A stretch of 64,000 nt of DNA, from NCBI GenBank assembly GCA_022457155.1, contig JAJGOT010000361.1:744001-808000 (forward strand). Direction: 5' to 3'. This DNA is from Cladopsammia gracilis. Lineage: Eukaryota; Cnidaria; Anthozoa; Scleractinia; Dendrophylliidae. Positions 46,401 through 59,200 of this stretch are shown here, one piece after another. A program made the translations under genes and the position numbers. Every line of letters starts with the position of its first letter. Positions within the stretch are counted from its first letter, which is position 1. Under the pieces are notes generated by a model. The model was not told the DNA's origin and made no database searches. It saw only the letters and a program-made list of their open reading frames with translations.

Positions 46401-47309
46401 CTGTTGCCAGGCAACTGCATGACATCTTCACATATATATGGTTATAAATATATTTTTCGCTCGAATTCGTGCGGCTTAGTTCCCGAGGCACGACAAATTT
46501 ATTATAACCTCGCTTTGCGAGGAATTACTACAAAATAAAATATAATTCTTAAATTCGTCTTTCAGGGTCAGATTCTGTGTCTCTACAAGGTGAAGATAAG
46601 GCAATGAAGAGATATCGCAGCTTGAACATGAATGGTGATGTAGTAGCCAAGGTATGCTATATGTAATAAAATAATTTAATGTGCTTACAGTGTTCTTTGA
46701 CAGTTAATTTTCTACAATGTAATTACATTGTAATTGCACTGTACATATGATGGACTATGGAGTGAAATAATTATATCAAACACAAGGAAGAACATGTTTT
46801 ATCAGGATTTCCAAACACTGAGAAGTGGGCAGCCAAGTTTTTTTCAACCAATTTTGAGGTGTTAGGATACCTGATGAGACGTGCAGTCTTTCTAGTGTTA
46901 GATATAGCTTATCAAACTAATCAGGCAAAAAATAACGAATAATAAATACTGCCGAAATCTATGCTAATTTTTTACTGAGTTTGAGAAAATTTATGTATTT
47001 TGTGTGATCAATTAAGTCGACTCTTTGACCAACCTATTTTTAATCAATTCAAAGTGACTTAGATTCGACGTTTGCCCCAGGCCTTATGGTTTTAGAACTT
47101 TTACAGTAGCTGCCCTTATTTATGGAACACTTTACCTTTAGAATCAAGACTTCCCCTAGTTTAGCTCTTTTTAAATCTTAACTAAAAACAATATGCTTTT
47201 AATCTAAATTAGTTTTTAATGTACCTAATTTTTAATTAGTTTTTACCTTTTTAACAATAGATGTAAAGCACTTGGAACGGATATGGATAAGCGCTATATA
47301 AGTGTTAAC

Positions 47310-47349
<40 letters not shown>

Positions 47350-47516
47350 ACATAAAAATGTGTCAAAACCTTACAATGCAATAAATAATAGTCCACACTG
47401 TTTGGTCGCCATCAGGCAGGCATCTTTCTCTCTTGACTGTTTCACATGTTTTTGCCTTTTTTATGCAGTCCTACTATGCCAGAGAAGAAGAAGAAGGACG
47501 CCCGACAGAAGTTTAA
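43411..47516 (+). CDS. TMEM198-family multipass membrane protein, four coding exons
   Basis: Exons: 43411-43729, 45494-46057, 46566-46651 and 47469-47516, all with GT-AG borders (GTAAGA, GTAAGT, GTATGC donors) and continuous phase; 338 aa. The ATG follows an acceptor directly. Residues 1-22 form a signal peptide, followed by a Thr/Asn-rich ectodomain with five N-glycosylation sequons (NST, NFS, NLT, NAT, NTT). Then come about seven hydrophobic segments starting at AYTITCCITVLCGFYLVLFG. GYRFFK after TM1, the Gly-rich GLFLGGFAFGFFIGV and TGGVDYFI are characteristic of TMEM198. The tail YRSLNMNGDVV is cytosolic and the protein ends PTEV, which fits a class I PDZ ligand. Vertebrate TMEM198 is reported to promote Wnt signalling through LRP6; the same role here is an inference. 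AATAAA at 47877-47882 is a poly(A) candidate. Confidence 0.92.
43721..44378. mobile_element. Penelope-derived foldback insertion with 25-bp direct repeats at the splice donor
   Basis: A 25-bp direct repeat, starting TTTTATTTGGTAAGATTAAT, occurs at 43721-43745 (the end of TMEM198-like exon 1 and its donor) and at 44354-44378. Between them, 43779-44357 is a long inverted repeat with AAAAACTAACGATAAAAGAG ends. The right arm encodes, with one frameshift, NVLKKCQNKFECLVNEMLL and LRPCFNVQSDSVRAKVFV then stop, the C-terminus of a Penelope-like element; the left arm holds the same region inverted. The open frame 43979-44266 is this remnant. Both arms end in a CCGAAACGTCGG-type motif. Confidence 0.75.
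44590..44760. mobile_element. Diverged foldback MITE (relative of 21051-21237)
   Basis: Arms share TTATAATGGCAGCCATTTA, TTTATATGCATGCTCATTAG and the inverse forms on the right. A T run of about 18 sits in the loop. Located in intron 1 of the TMEM198-like gene. Confidence 0.6.
44761..45493 (+). other. Rest of intron 1 of the TMEM198-like gene
   Basis: 45110-45350 has loosely inverted GCTGACGTAATTGGAAGC and GCTTACGTCATG-type ends and may be an old MITE. The short open frame 45210-45407 lies in it and shows no signature. The intron closes with a GTATACCTGCAG acceptor. Confidence 0.4.
47085..47350 (+). pseudogene. L2/CR1-like LINE 3' fragment in intron 3
   Basis: In broken frames the segment encodes RTFTVAAL and then FRIKTSPSLALFKS, resembling the C-terminal end of L2/CR1-type LINE reverse transcriptase. 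It is followed by TGTAAAGCACTTGGAACGG, AAGCGCTATATAAGTG and an (ATT)n run at about 47309-47347, the usual 3' end of such elements. Confidence 0.65.
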
Positions 47517-47990
47517 CCTTTGAAGCCCCAAATCCAGTTATCAACTTCAAATTCTCCCATGTGGTATCCTGCTATCTCTTGCAATACTACTTGGGAAAAT
47601 ATTGATAAAATATCAAGATATGTAATTATTGTCTGATTTACAGTAACCTCGCTGCACTGGTGATCATTTTGCCTATCAGATCATTATATTGAGTTTTATA
47701 GAACTGTTAAGTTCCTTTAGTTACCACTTTGAGAAGCATAACTATGGAGAGTACAAATCTGCTCAGAAGACAGGGGAGGGTGATGATAACATGGGATAAC
47801 CTCCTCTCTCCCGCACCCTTCCCCCTGAGAAGTTTTGTACCCTTTTCCGACAGTTTTCATGCTAATTTCTTTCAATAATAAAATAAACAAGGGAATTAAA
47901 TATTAGGAGACTGTGAACATTGTGGTATTGGCTATGAAAAAAACTAGAAACAAAATTTTATCATTAATTTTTGAGGTGAAATTACTATGT
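47517..47990. other. Probable 3' UTR of the TMEM198-like gene
   Basis: Two overlapping AATAAA hexamers lie at 47877-47887. No other feature is seen. Confidence 0.45.
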
Positions 47991-48034
47991 ACTTATTGAC
48001 TAAGTGGGAGGGCCGGATGGGAAAATATTTGGCT

Positions 48035-48084
<50 letters not shown>

Positions 48085-48132
48085 GAGAGCCAAATATTTT
48101 CCCATCCGGCCCGACCTAACTTAGTCAATAAG
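47991..48132. mobile_element. Foldback MITE, 142 bp
   Basis: Near-perfect palindrome starting ACTTATTGACTAAGT and ending with its inverse; arms include GGGCCGGATGGGAAAATATT and AGGTCATGGCG. It directly abuts the inverted-repeat segment 48133-48327. Confidence 0.8.
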
Positions 48133-48327
48133 TATTTTATCATATGACCAATTTGGAGACAAAATTACTTGAAATTTTAGTGCGCGAGGCCGTCCGCTTT
48201 TGTAGTAGCGCCGTACGGCTTTTTCCGGCCCCGCTCGCGCAAATGCGTACGGCCCTCATACGGGACTTTCATCAATGGTTTTGCAAAGAAAAGGCTCGCA
48301 GGGCCGTACGGGTCATATGATAAATAC
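48133..48327. mobile_element. Inverted-repeat segment with TATCATATGACC ends
   Basis: Left end TATTTTATCATATGACC and inverted right end TATTTATCATATGACC, with several GCCGTACGG-like palindromes inside. It may form one unit with the adjoining palindrome. Confidence 0.55.
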
Positions 48328-50100
48328 AGTTATGTACCAGTAACAATTTTGTGGTTCTGTAGTAATGACCATAATGTATCTCCTAATGTTTGCATTGTTG
48401 TTTCTTAGCTCCAGAATTGAGCACTCTTACACAATTATGTGGTTCTCTGCATAATGACATTGACAAATTTCCAAACAAGTTTAGGAAATATAAAAAAAAT
48501 TGGGACCAAATGCAACCAAACACCTGCTCTTTGTTTCATAAACTTCTTCATTGTAACTGGAACCACAAGTGTTTTTTTGTGACCTTCTTGTCATGCTAAA
48601 CTATTAGTGGCTGAATGCAGTTTGATTATAAGTCAGTAGAGTACTGTATGAATTGTTTGAAGGATGAGCTACAAATGCATTTTTTTAGTTTTATGATCAA
48701 CACTGATTGAGTTTTAATTACTTCCAACAATAAGAGATTGATTACTTTCATAATTACATCAATTTTTATACAAGGCTCAATAGAATTATTTCTGTGGCTA
48801 TCAACATTATGCATGCATTGTTTAATGTAAAATATGCTACTTAATAAGAACAGCTTATGCAAAAGACATCAACTAACTGCAGGAATTTTGATGATTCAGT
48901 TTGTTTTCCTTGATGTACTCTTGTTAATTTGTGCATGGTTTAAATTGTTTGATGTCAGTAGTCTCAAATTTTCTCTTGTACTTTTGAAAGTGTAGTACCC
49001 AGTTACATAAAGTTATTGCAGTCATTAAATAAGGAATTTATTATATATGAATCTGATATTTCAATAATGACGTTTTGTTGATGTTGAGAAAAGTTAAAGC
49101 AGGACTCAGAACTGGTGCGTTAGAAAAAAAAAAAGTAGTTTAGTAATTATTATCAAGACTTGTAGTATAGTGTACAGTTGACTTCAATAAAAGATATCAA
49201 GTAATTGGTCTTAATAATATTATTGATGTATGAACAATGTTCAAAGGAAGGGTGGGTGGAGATACATGTGTACTGATTTTAGTATTAAAATTACATGTAC
49301 ATTACACAGCATATCAAATAAGGAAATAGAAAATGTGAACACATGTGTGACAGTCACTGGTGCTGTAAAAGAAGGATAAGGAAAGGGATTCTAACATGCA
49401 TGTGAAGCACAAAGGGGAGGGAAAAGGTGGTTTGATTTTTGGCATTCTTGGAAATTGAAGGGTTCACAGTTCCTCTGATCTCACATGATTGTTTACATTG
49501 AGACTGCATGAAGACAACAATGCAGTTGCAAATATGTATTAAGGGGATTATGACAGGGTAGGGTGCTTTCATGGTGGTAATATTGGTGTTCAGGAACAAT
49601 AGAAATGTTTGCATTAAAAAAGTGTTTTGATTCCCAAAAGATGGACATTTCATTGTCACCTAAACACCAACATGGTCGATGTGTACGCATATGCCCCTCC
49701 CCCCCTTTTTTTGGTCATGAAACGGTTTAATACAGTGCCAATGTGATTCAAACTTTTGAGTCTTGATAAACAACATACATAAATAGCAGCAATAACAGAA
49801 CTTGCTACAAATATATGAACTCCATCAGGCTTTTGAAAGATCGAGAGAGCTTGGAAAACTTTGAGTGCGCTCTGAAAACATCATCGTGATATGGTAATTA
49901 ATTTTCGAAAGAAATACCTTTACGCTCATATCGAAATGCAAGTTAGACCTGCTTTTATTATATATACTTACCACGATTACTAAAAAAAAAACGTCAATCC
50001 GCTGAATCGGAATCAGTTGCATTGCCAGCATATTGAGGAAGAGGAGTCCGAATCGTCCGAAGGTCTCTCAAGGTCACATCCGGGAACTGGACGGCAAAAT
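48328..50100. other. Intergenic gap between the TMEM198-like and spartin-like genes
   Basis: Short open frames without signature. Frequent ACATGTACATGT-type phrases. No repeat end was identified. Confidence 0.4.
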
Positions 50101-50158
50101 GTTCAGCAGATTTCCCCTAACCTAATACAGTACGTCATGTAAGTCGCCACCAACAACA

Positions 50159-50221
50159 ATGGCGACTGGATTGAGTGGGCAATCAGACGATTTGTCAGGT
50201 GAAATGAACTTCTATTTATAG
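50159..50221 (+). promoter_or_regulatory. Possible upstream ORF in the spartin-like 5' UTR
   Basis: An ATG in a CAATGGCG context opens a 20-codon frame that ends in TAG 76 bases before the spartin-like ATG and in a different frame. If the transcript starts upstream of it, this could damp translation. A GT at 50200 (TCAG|GTGAAA) could instead act as a donor, which would remove it. Confidence 0.3.
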
Positions 50222-50297
50222 CAGTCTTCGTAATGATGCACGTTAGCTAACTTCTTCAACGTAGAGCTGTGTTGACGGAGAAATAATCACAAGAAGA

Positions 50298-53200
50298 ATG
50301 GAGAGAGAAGGCCCAGCTAAAGTGAAATCTCACCATGATGAAGCTTTTCGGTATGGATGATTTCCGTCTAAAGTTTTCTATTGCGTGTGTAGATGTGTAG
50401 GCTGTGGAATGTTTTCAGCAGCTGTTAAAGACATAACTGGGGAATTATAATTATCGAATACACTGTATGATGAAGTTGTTTAATAGTAATTTTAACAAAG
50501 TTTTAACGAAGGAAATTGCGAATTTGCATGGAATGACATTATCCTAGCTACATGTTATGTAGCTTGTACATGGAATCGAAGCTTATTCATGTAAGATCGA
50601 TTTTTTTCCTTAAAAGTATTCCTCTCTCAGTGGTGTTAAAGCAGGAATTCGTTCTGTTAAGCTTACAGTATTTTCTGTTTTGTTGAACTCCCAACTTTTA
50701 GTGTTAAATGTTTGAAGGAACAACGTCAAAAGCTAAGCGTTAATGCATGTATATTATAATTATTTGTCATTAAGTGCTACTGCATGACAGTGTCTGTTTA
50801 CAAGTAAGAGTTATCTTGAGTATTCTGCATTCAGTGTTCACAGGTTCTGCTGCAAAACCATTCTCTGTTACAGATAAGGCTAAAGAAGAGTACCAAATTA
50901 AAATAGTTTGGCCTAGTTGTAGGTTTATAATGGGACATTCCAATTATACATGCATGTAATCCGAAAACCCCCCTTATGGATGAAGCATTCTGCTCTGAAG
51001 AAGTTAGCTGGGTGCATAAAGAAAACAGCTGGTCATAAAACAAAGAAGGTCTTCCATACTTGTGGTGTTTTAGTCATATTTTTCAAACTTTGAGTAGTCA
51101 TGGGGTGCTTATCATTTAGCCAAAAAATTCCGGAAATTTCGGTTAAAAGTCAAATGGATCAGACAATTTCCAGAAAATCCATTCGGAAATTGTGGAATAC
51201 CTGCTGAGGTAGTCCTATTTTTCCGTTTCGGAATGGAAGGTGGGAAATTTCCTTACCATGATTTGAATTTAGAAAAATTCAAATCGCAAAATCAAGTTAA
51301 TGGTTTGGGTACCAGGATGGGGAAATGGAATATTTAAATGGTAAGGGCAATCTCCTCAGTTGGTCGGTAAATTTTGAAAATCGCTTACCATTATGTAACG
51401 GTCACCCGTTAAATAATGTACCGTAGTTGAGGAATTTTTTGAGCTTGGACATATCTTGATGTTTTCGACACTTGGTTTGACTGACTCATGGAGTCAACTC
51501 TCATACAATGTAGAATATCCATAAAAAATATCATTGAAACACCCTGAGAGTACATGTATTGATCTTTTTTTTTAGAAATGCCAAGCAATTCTAAATAATG
51601 TTTTGGTTTTGTAGTGGATGAATTCTCTGAGCTTGGGCATATTGGAATCTCGACTCACGAGCACGTTTTTTTTTTAAACTAGATACCTGGCACATAAATA
51701 TCTAGGTATCTGTCCAGGTAAATCAATATTTCATGTTCATGGCTTTGGTCCTCATTATTTTACAGCCAGTCCACATTTTATTCCCTAGTCCATATTTTAT
51801 ACCTAGTCCATGTTTTATTCCCAGTCCGCAGTCCATTGTCTGCAGTCCTTGCTTTATACTGAATGTACATGTATATAAAGCCACACTTTTTTGCCCAAAA
51901 TTTTTGCACAAAATCAACGGCATATTCCTTTCTATCGTGGCTGTCAGAAGGGTAATAAGAATAATATAATAAAACATGATTATACACATTGTAACTCAAG
52001 GATTTAAATACAATTCTTTTAATATTAGTTTCATTAATGAGGCACTCAAATTTGATGAACAAGGAAAGACACAGAAGGCACTTCAGTTGTATCACAAGGG
52101 TAAGAAACATCTAAGCCCTCTACTGAATTCAAATGTACCATGGAATTCACCATAATAATACTGTATGGCGAGATTAATTACAAACAGTGGATCGAGCCTG
52201 GCTGTTAATGTGTTGTTCCATAAAATATCCATACCCCTTGCATTGGAGCCCCCCTCCCCCAACCTCTCTGGAAGTTCCAATTAACATGTAGCTTTGTTAT
52301 TTGCTTTAAAAACTTTGACTTTTGTCACCCCGCTCGCCTCTCCCCCGCTCCCCTCTCCCCTCCCCTCTCCCGCCTCGGAATTTCCAATAGCCTTCCATAG
52401 GGGAGATTTTTTAAGAAGCAAGTAAAAAAAATATATATATGACTATTACTGGCTGCTGTTAAAATTGCTGCAATGTAATGTTATTGAACTCGTTAGCTAT
52501 TTAATAATGTGATGTAATATAATCCAATCTTCCGAATTTACTTGCCGAACTCTTGACTTTGCTTTCTCTTGTATTCTTTAAAATAAAATAAATCCCTCCT
52601 CCTTGTAGATCTAACAAAAAATGTCTTACGTATTGCAAACTTGTATTATAGGCCTGCGTAGTCTTGTAGTGGGTCTGAGTGTATTCCTTGGTGGGTCTGG
52701 AGCAGAATGGCAAAGAGCTAAAGAAATGCAGCAAAAGATGAAATCGTGAGTACAGCTGTACTATCAGTTTCCACAATCACAGGAAAAAAAATAGTAGTAC
52801 CAGATTCCAATTTTTAAGCCTAGGGTATTCATAGAACACCCACAAAATTCCCAAATTTGGCAATGTGAGACAAGTCCCAACCAAGTTCCCTGGTTGGGGC
52901 TTGTCTCATTCTGCCAAATTTGGGATTTTTTTGGGTGTTCTAATATACCTTCGGTAAAATAACTAAAAATGGGAATCTGTTATTTTTTCCTGTGAATATT
53001 GGCTCAGTTAATGCTAACCTGTGAAGGCGTGGTGGTCTAGTGGTTAGCGCGTTAGTTTTAATCTAAAAGACTAATGTCTGTTTTTAAACTTTGTTTTAAG
53101 CTACTGTTAACATACACATAGTACACTGTACTCCCATATAAAATTGATGGGGGTGCTCGTAGAATTTAAGCCTGGTATTTGCCATTGTGTTGTTTCCTGA

Positions 53201-56200
53201 GACACGAAACTTTGCTCTGCATGATCTTCATGGTAACCTTGTGATGGACTAGTATCCCATCAAGGGGGGGGGGGGGGGGGGGGGGGATGAAGGTAAGGTA
53301 CAGCTGTAAGTCTTCACAAACCTAATGACTCACAACTGCTGGAGCGCAACCTGGTTTCTGTAGCATAAAGCGACTGAGCATATTACTACTCCCCCCTTGA
53401 TGGGATGCTCGTCCATTGCAAGGTTACCCCCAGCATTATGTCGCCGGTACCCATTTATTCACCTGGGTGGAGAAAGACAACGTGGAGTAAAGTTTCTTAT
53501 CTGATCACGAGGAAACGATTACGACGGCAGAGACCAGGCTCAAACCACTGACCTTCAGGTTCAAAGTCCGACATGCTTACCACCAGACCACCGCACGTCC
53601 AATAGGCTCATGAAGACTTAACATTTTTACATGTACATGTACCTAATGCTGACCTGAGATTAAATGATAGCCCAAGGTTCTGTTTCTCTTTTCTAAGATT
53701 TTTTTTTCATTCCTATTATGGAAGTTGTATGGCTGTCATTAAGCTTTGAAGAAGTGGGCTCCACAAGGAAAGTTTAAAGCCAGTCTTAAAAATAGAAATT
53801 AGTCATCCAAACTTTTAATAGCCAGTCATCTTAAATTTAGTTGCTGACCATATATTTTACAGTCCACAATTCTGACTGTTACATGTACATGTACGTTGTT
53901 TGCCATGCGAAAAAGGGAAGTTTGGGGTTGGTGACATCTAAGAAATCAATGAAAGGCTCCTGTGAGTCAACTCGTGAATGCAAAACCTTTGGATCCTTCC
54001 CTCCTATTTTACTCCACTGACCCCCCACTCCCTCAAGGCCAATCCCCATGGGTAAGACAGCTGATCAATTGCATATTGGGGGCTCAATGTGTACAGCCAA
54101 TCGACCGATGGAAGGAATGAAAATTTGCATATTTTTGCCCTGTATGCTAAATGTATATACAGTATAACTCATTCAACCACGCTTTGCATATTCACAACAA
54201 CAACAACAATCTTTATTTTATCCCAGAGCCTGCAATAGGTATTTACAATTTTGAATAAGAAAAATAACAGGGGCAGTAACTGGGGACCCGAAGTAAACTT
54301 AAATTTAAAGTTAAAAATGCCATGCAGCCAAATTTAAGAACCATTTTGTTGCGAAAACCTGGTTAATAAATTAGCATCAGAGGAAGAATGCAGAAAATAT
54401 TATGCTGATGAATTATTTCAAACCCTTATAGGGCCAAGGATCAAGTAAAAGAGAGGATAGATGCTATAACTGCGAGCTTGAATGCTCCTTCAGCACCTAG
54501 TGAAGAGGTCGTTGATGGGTTAAGTCAAAATGGACATTTGGCTAATGAAGAAGAGCCAGAGGCACAAGGAGCATCATGGGAAGATGTTAAGGAACTTTTA
54601 GTTCTGGAACACTGTATGTTCAATTTCTAGCATTGGACTTCAGTGTTCTAAACTAGGCTAAAATCTGCCCTGTTTTTTCTTTACAATTATCCTATAATTT
54701 GTATGTAAATTTATGTATTAAATTCAAACAAATGTCATTTAAATTTATGTTAATTTATGTGTATGTATATCAGTGCATGTAAATTTCATGGCATCCAAAT
54801 TTTTCTTTTTTTTTTAATTCTGCATTACCCTTTTATTGGCTCACCTAGATCATGAATTAAAAATAATGTATGTTATTCAATATTGGTAATAAAAGATGAC
54901 ACAGTATGATTTGTTTTTGTTAACACTGCAGGTGTGAAGATGTTTTTTATCAATGGCCAAGGAAGTGTGACCACACTGTCTCAGCCACAAACTCTTCATG
55001 CTTTTCAGTTTGTCAATTACAAGCCAGGTACAGTCAAACAATTATTATAATATCAACTTTGACATAATTATAGTGATTGATGGCCGAAAAATTTCAGTAA
55101 TGTATAATTATTTGTAGTAGTGTAATTATTAGATGACAGCTCTCCAGTTGGCTTGATTATCACAGTGAAGTCATATGCTTGTATAATCATCATCATCATC
55201 ATCATTGACATCATCATCATCATCATTTTCATCGTCAGTTACATCATCACCATCATCGGCACCATCAGCATCAGGTGGCCGTGTCCCAAGAAAAATAAAC
55301 AATTTATTCAAGCATCTTCTGAGGGTGTGGCATTAGGATCGATTCCGTTGTGTAGCTGGTGTAAAAAAAAAAAAATAATGTTTGCATGGCCATCCAGGAT
55401 GCCTTTGACACCGAGTTATGTACTGTATGTATAAACCAGTGACAGGTCTAAGGTAGGGACCCAGAGAGCCCAGTACCTCAGTCCTTTGTTTGTAAAGAAA
55501 ACAGGCCCCAACCGAAAAGGTTTTTCGTTACAAAATGATTTTCTCTTCAGGTTCCCTGATTTTTCACTCTGAGCCCCCATCTCAAGTTTGGATCAACAAA
55601 ATAATGATAACCCTTTCAAAATGATTAATTAATGTTTTTTTTTCTAGGATCTCATGACGCTCCAGCATTCCTTCAGTGTGGTGCATGGATGTTCCCGATG
55701 GTCCCTGGCAGATCCCCTGTTCTCAATACCGAACCTCACACCTACATGTTTCCTGACATTACCATTGACCCCTCCTCCACCGCATCTTCAAAACCCCAAC
55801 CTCAGAGGGCTTTTGCTTCGGTGGGGTTGATTCTAAACCCCAATATTTCCTCCATGGAACTGCAACGGTTTGAGAGAATTTTAAAGTGCTATACCGATTT
55901 CCACCATTATACGCCACCCAAGGACTTTGAGGAAGAAAGCCTTGATGTTCCTGCACAGGCAGATCAAAGGAGAGATGACAGCAGATCAGCAGGGGTTGTT
56001 TCCACGGCTGAGGTTACCGATGAGACTGGTCCTTCCATGGCTGTGGCTGTCAGACCAAGAAGTGATATTGGACCAGCTGATTCTCAGGTATGTTGTATAG
56101 TGCAGACCAAAGGTACTGATGCATAGGGGCATGGTGAAACCTTGTCTGCTGCAATTTTGTTTTCATGAAGTTGCCATCACTCACAGCCATCAACGCAGAA

Positions 56201-59200
56201 TCTTCTTATTGATAACTGATTCTCACAAACCCCTGAAGATTTGAGGGTTTTTTAAATTCCTGAACTGAACACTGATAAGGGGGCTACATGTATAATGCGG
56301 TAAGAAAGGTGATAATAATTATGTACAATCAATACTGTCATTTAATAAACTTTATTAAACAACACTAACAATGGTAATTTTCATTTTAACAGTCGACATC
56401 ATGGGGGAAAAAGGTTTCTAAGGTAGGTGATATTTTGTGTTATTCGTGATAATTCAGCAAAGGGATAACAACCCCTTGCAATTTATAAAATACATAAATA
56501 AACAAAAAAAGTTACAAAACAACTAACAATACAAGGTTACAACTTAAAACAAGCTATTTGGATATACTTATTTATTACATATTATAGTTCTAAAAACACA
56601 GATACACAGCAAACAAAGAAGGATAAAGAACAAGTACGGGGTCAAGAGAAAAATGTTCGCTTACAGAGCAATCTTTACTTTTGTATGATCTTTGCGTCTA
56701 TTAAGGGCTTCCATTTATGATAAAAAGTTGTCAGAGAGTTAGACCTAGTTGCAATTCGTTTTTCAATTTCAGCTTTACTTACAACTATGGCTTGGAACGT
56801 TGATATAGATAATGGCTCCTCTTTAACACTACAGCAATAAATATAATATTTCGCGATAAGAATTAAATGATTGATAAGTCTATCAAACTTGTCTCTTTTA
56901 AGAATTCCAAACATGATTTTGACAATAGAAAGCTCTATTGCTGAGGGCATTATACTCTTTGTATATCTCACTAAAGGAGTCCCAGAATTGGGCAACAATA
57001 GGGCAGAGAAATAACATGTGTTTAAGGTCTTGAGTTCCTGATTTGCATAAGTAACATAAGCTATTGTCTGCTAGCTTTGTTTTGAACAACTTACTTTTTG
57101 TAAAAACTATATTATGCAGGATCTTATATTGAAACATTACTAGTTTAGTTTCCTTTGTAATAGTGAAAGCAAGTTTGTAATAGTCAGTCGTTTGTTCTGA
57201 TTCAATTCCATAATCTAAAATACGTTGCTTTGACGTGGGATCTTTGAACGTGTGTTTAACAAGTTTTTGGCATACGGCTTTGGTTGTGAAGTTTTTGACA
57301 TCTAAAAACACTTGGTTTGAAGTATTTCGCTGAGTTTTTAGTTTCTTGATCGATTTTTTAGCCTCTGCAGGAATTGCGTTAATTAGACCGTAATAAGTCA
57401 AGAAATCTGTTTGTATTTGATACGTTGCGAGAAATGTTTCATGCGTTAAAAAGTTTAGATTTTCGTCAAGCAGGGTGTCAAACCAGGCACGCCAGAAGAC
57501 AGTCTTGTTGTTAACTTTAAGATCGCGGTTATTCCAAATTACGGTTTTTAAAGCATTATCTTGAAAGGTGTTTTCAGCTTCTCTTAGTTCATACCAATAT
57601 TGTAAGTTCTTTTCGTAGAAAGGCGGTAAATCTCTGATATTAACATCTTTGCTAGTGCACTTACACGACAGTAGAAAATCGAAACCTCCCTTTTGAGAAG
57701 TGGCCGCATCTGGAATAATTCTCCATGCTGCTTTTCTCGTTGATTTGAAACGTTTCACCCAGGCGCATTTTAGTGCTTTATTCATTAACGTAAAGTCAAT
57801 CATGTTTAAACCACCATTTTCTTTTTCACCGATAATTGTAGTTCTTTTAATCTTTGGTTTCTTGTTGTCCCAAATAAAATTAAATGTTATATTGTTTACT
57901 GCTTCACAAAAAGTATTTGGGACAGGCAGAACAGATGCATTGAAGACGAGTTTTGAAAGACCTAACGTTTTAACAATATTAATTTTACCTAGTAATGTTA
58001 ATTTTCTTCTTTTCCAGCTGCTTAAAGTATTTTGTAAGTCGTTGAGCTTTTTGAGGAAGTTTAATTGCTCACTCACTTTTTCATTGTTAGAAAAATGTAT
58101 TCCCAAAGCATAAACAGATTCATCTGGCCATCTGAAACTAAAAGGAGTACCTTTTCTATTCTTCCATTTGCCCAACCACAATGCCGCTGACTTAGAAGGG
58201 TTAATTTTAGTTGTTAACACTAATAAAGTGCCAAAAAAAAAATTAATAAAAAAAAAAAAAATTCAGCAAAGGGAACCAATGTGTCCTACATGTACATGTA
58301 TACACTCACAGTAAGTAGGGGTTCATCACTACATGTATGATGTAATAATCATGCACACTTCAAAATAGACACAATTTGATTTTTAACTTGTGTTTTTGAG
58401 TGCCATTATTTTGTGAGACCTTTTTGTGCAATTAAAATTAAAAACTGCTTTATTACATGTGTATTATTATTATTATTATTATTATTATTACAATTGTACA
58501 ACGAACAATTATGTAGCTATAGAACAGTTGTAAGATCCCTGTGGTACTTCATGTCAACTGAAGTCTGTATGTAGCCATAAGGCTTCACCTGCATTGCAGG
58601 CTCTGGTCTATTTATAGGGCGAAATTTTGAAGACGTCGGTTTATTTAAAGGGCGTAATTTCGCCCTAAAACGAAACCAACGCCTGCTTTACACTCTACCA
58701 CAGGCCTAAAAATTGATAGAGCAAATTTTGTATTTAGGGTATTGAGATTGGTGCAGAGCTCATTGCCTGGGGCCTAACAAAAGGAGCTGAAGTAGGAAGT
58801 AATCTTATGCACAAGGTTTGTAAGTTCGTTTTCTTTGGTAAGTGATTTACGAACTCATCACACCTTTTTTGTAAACAACAGGGAAATTATTATGGAAACT
58901 TTGCATCTAGTCGTGTGATGAAGCTCTAGACTGCAAAACAGTCCATACTTTTGCCCAAGTCCTCCGAAAAAAGTGCGCGACCGAAAAGATTTAGAGCGAG
59001 TGTGGATACGTAGAGTGAGACTGGGGAGAGACGCCTCACGCACCGGTGCGCACCGGGGGAGGGGGGGGGGGGGGGGTACTCTCTTATAATGTATATAGGT
59101 ACTACTACCACCACCACCTCCTCTGCGACATCGCGCGCGACAAATCGCTCCCCAATCGCACTGAAATCGCCACCCGTTTACACGTGCGATTTGAAGATGC

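Noticed and set aside
55153..55434. Isoleucine-run open frame
   Set aside because: It reads through a (CAT)n microsatellite in a spartin-like intron.
57700..58113. 137-codon plus-strand open frame
   Set aside because: It is the antisense shadow of the LINE reverse-transcriptase frame on the minus strand.
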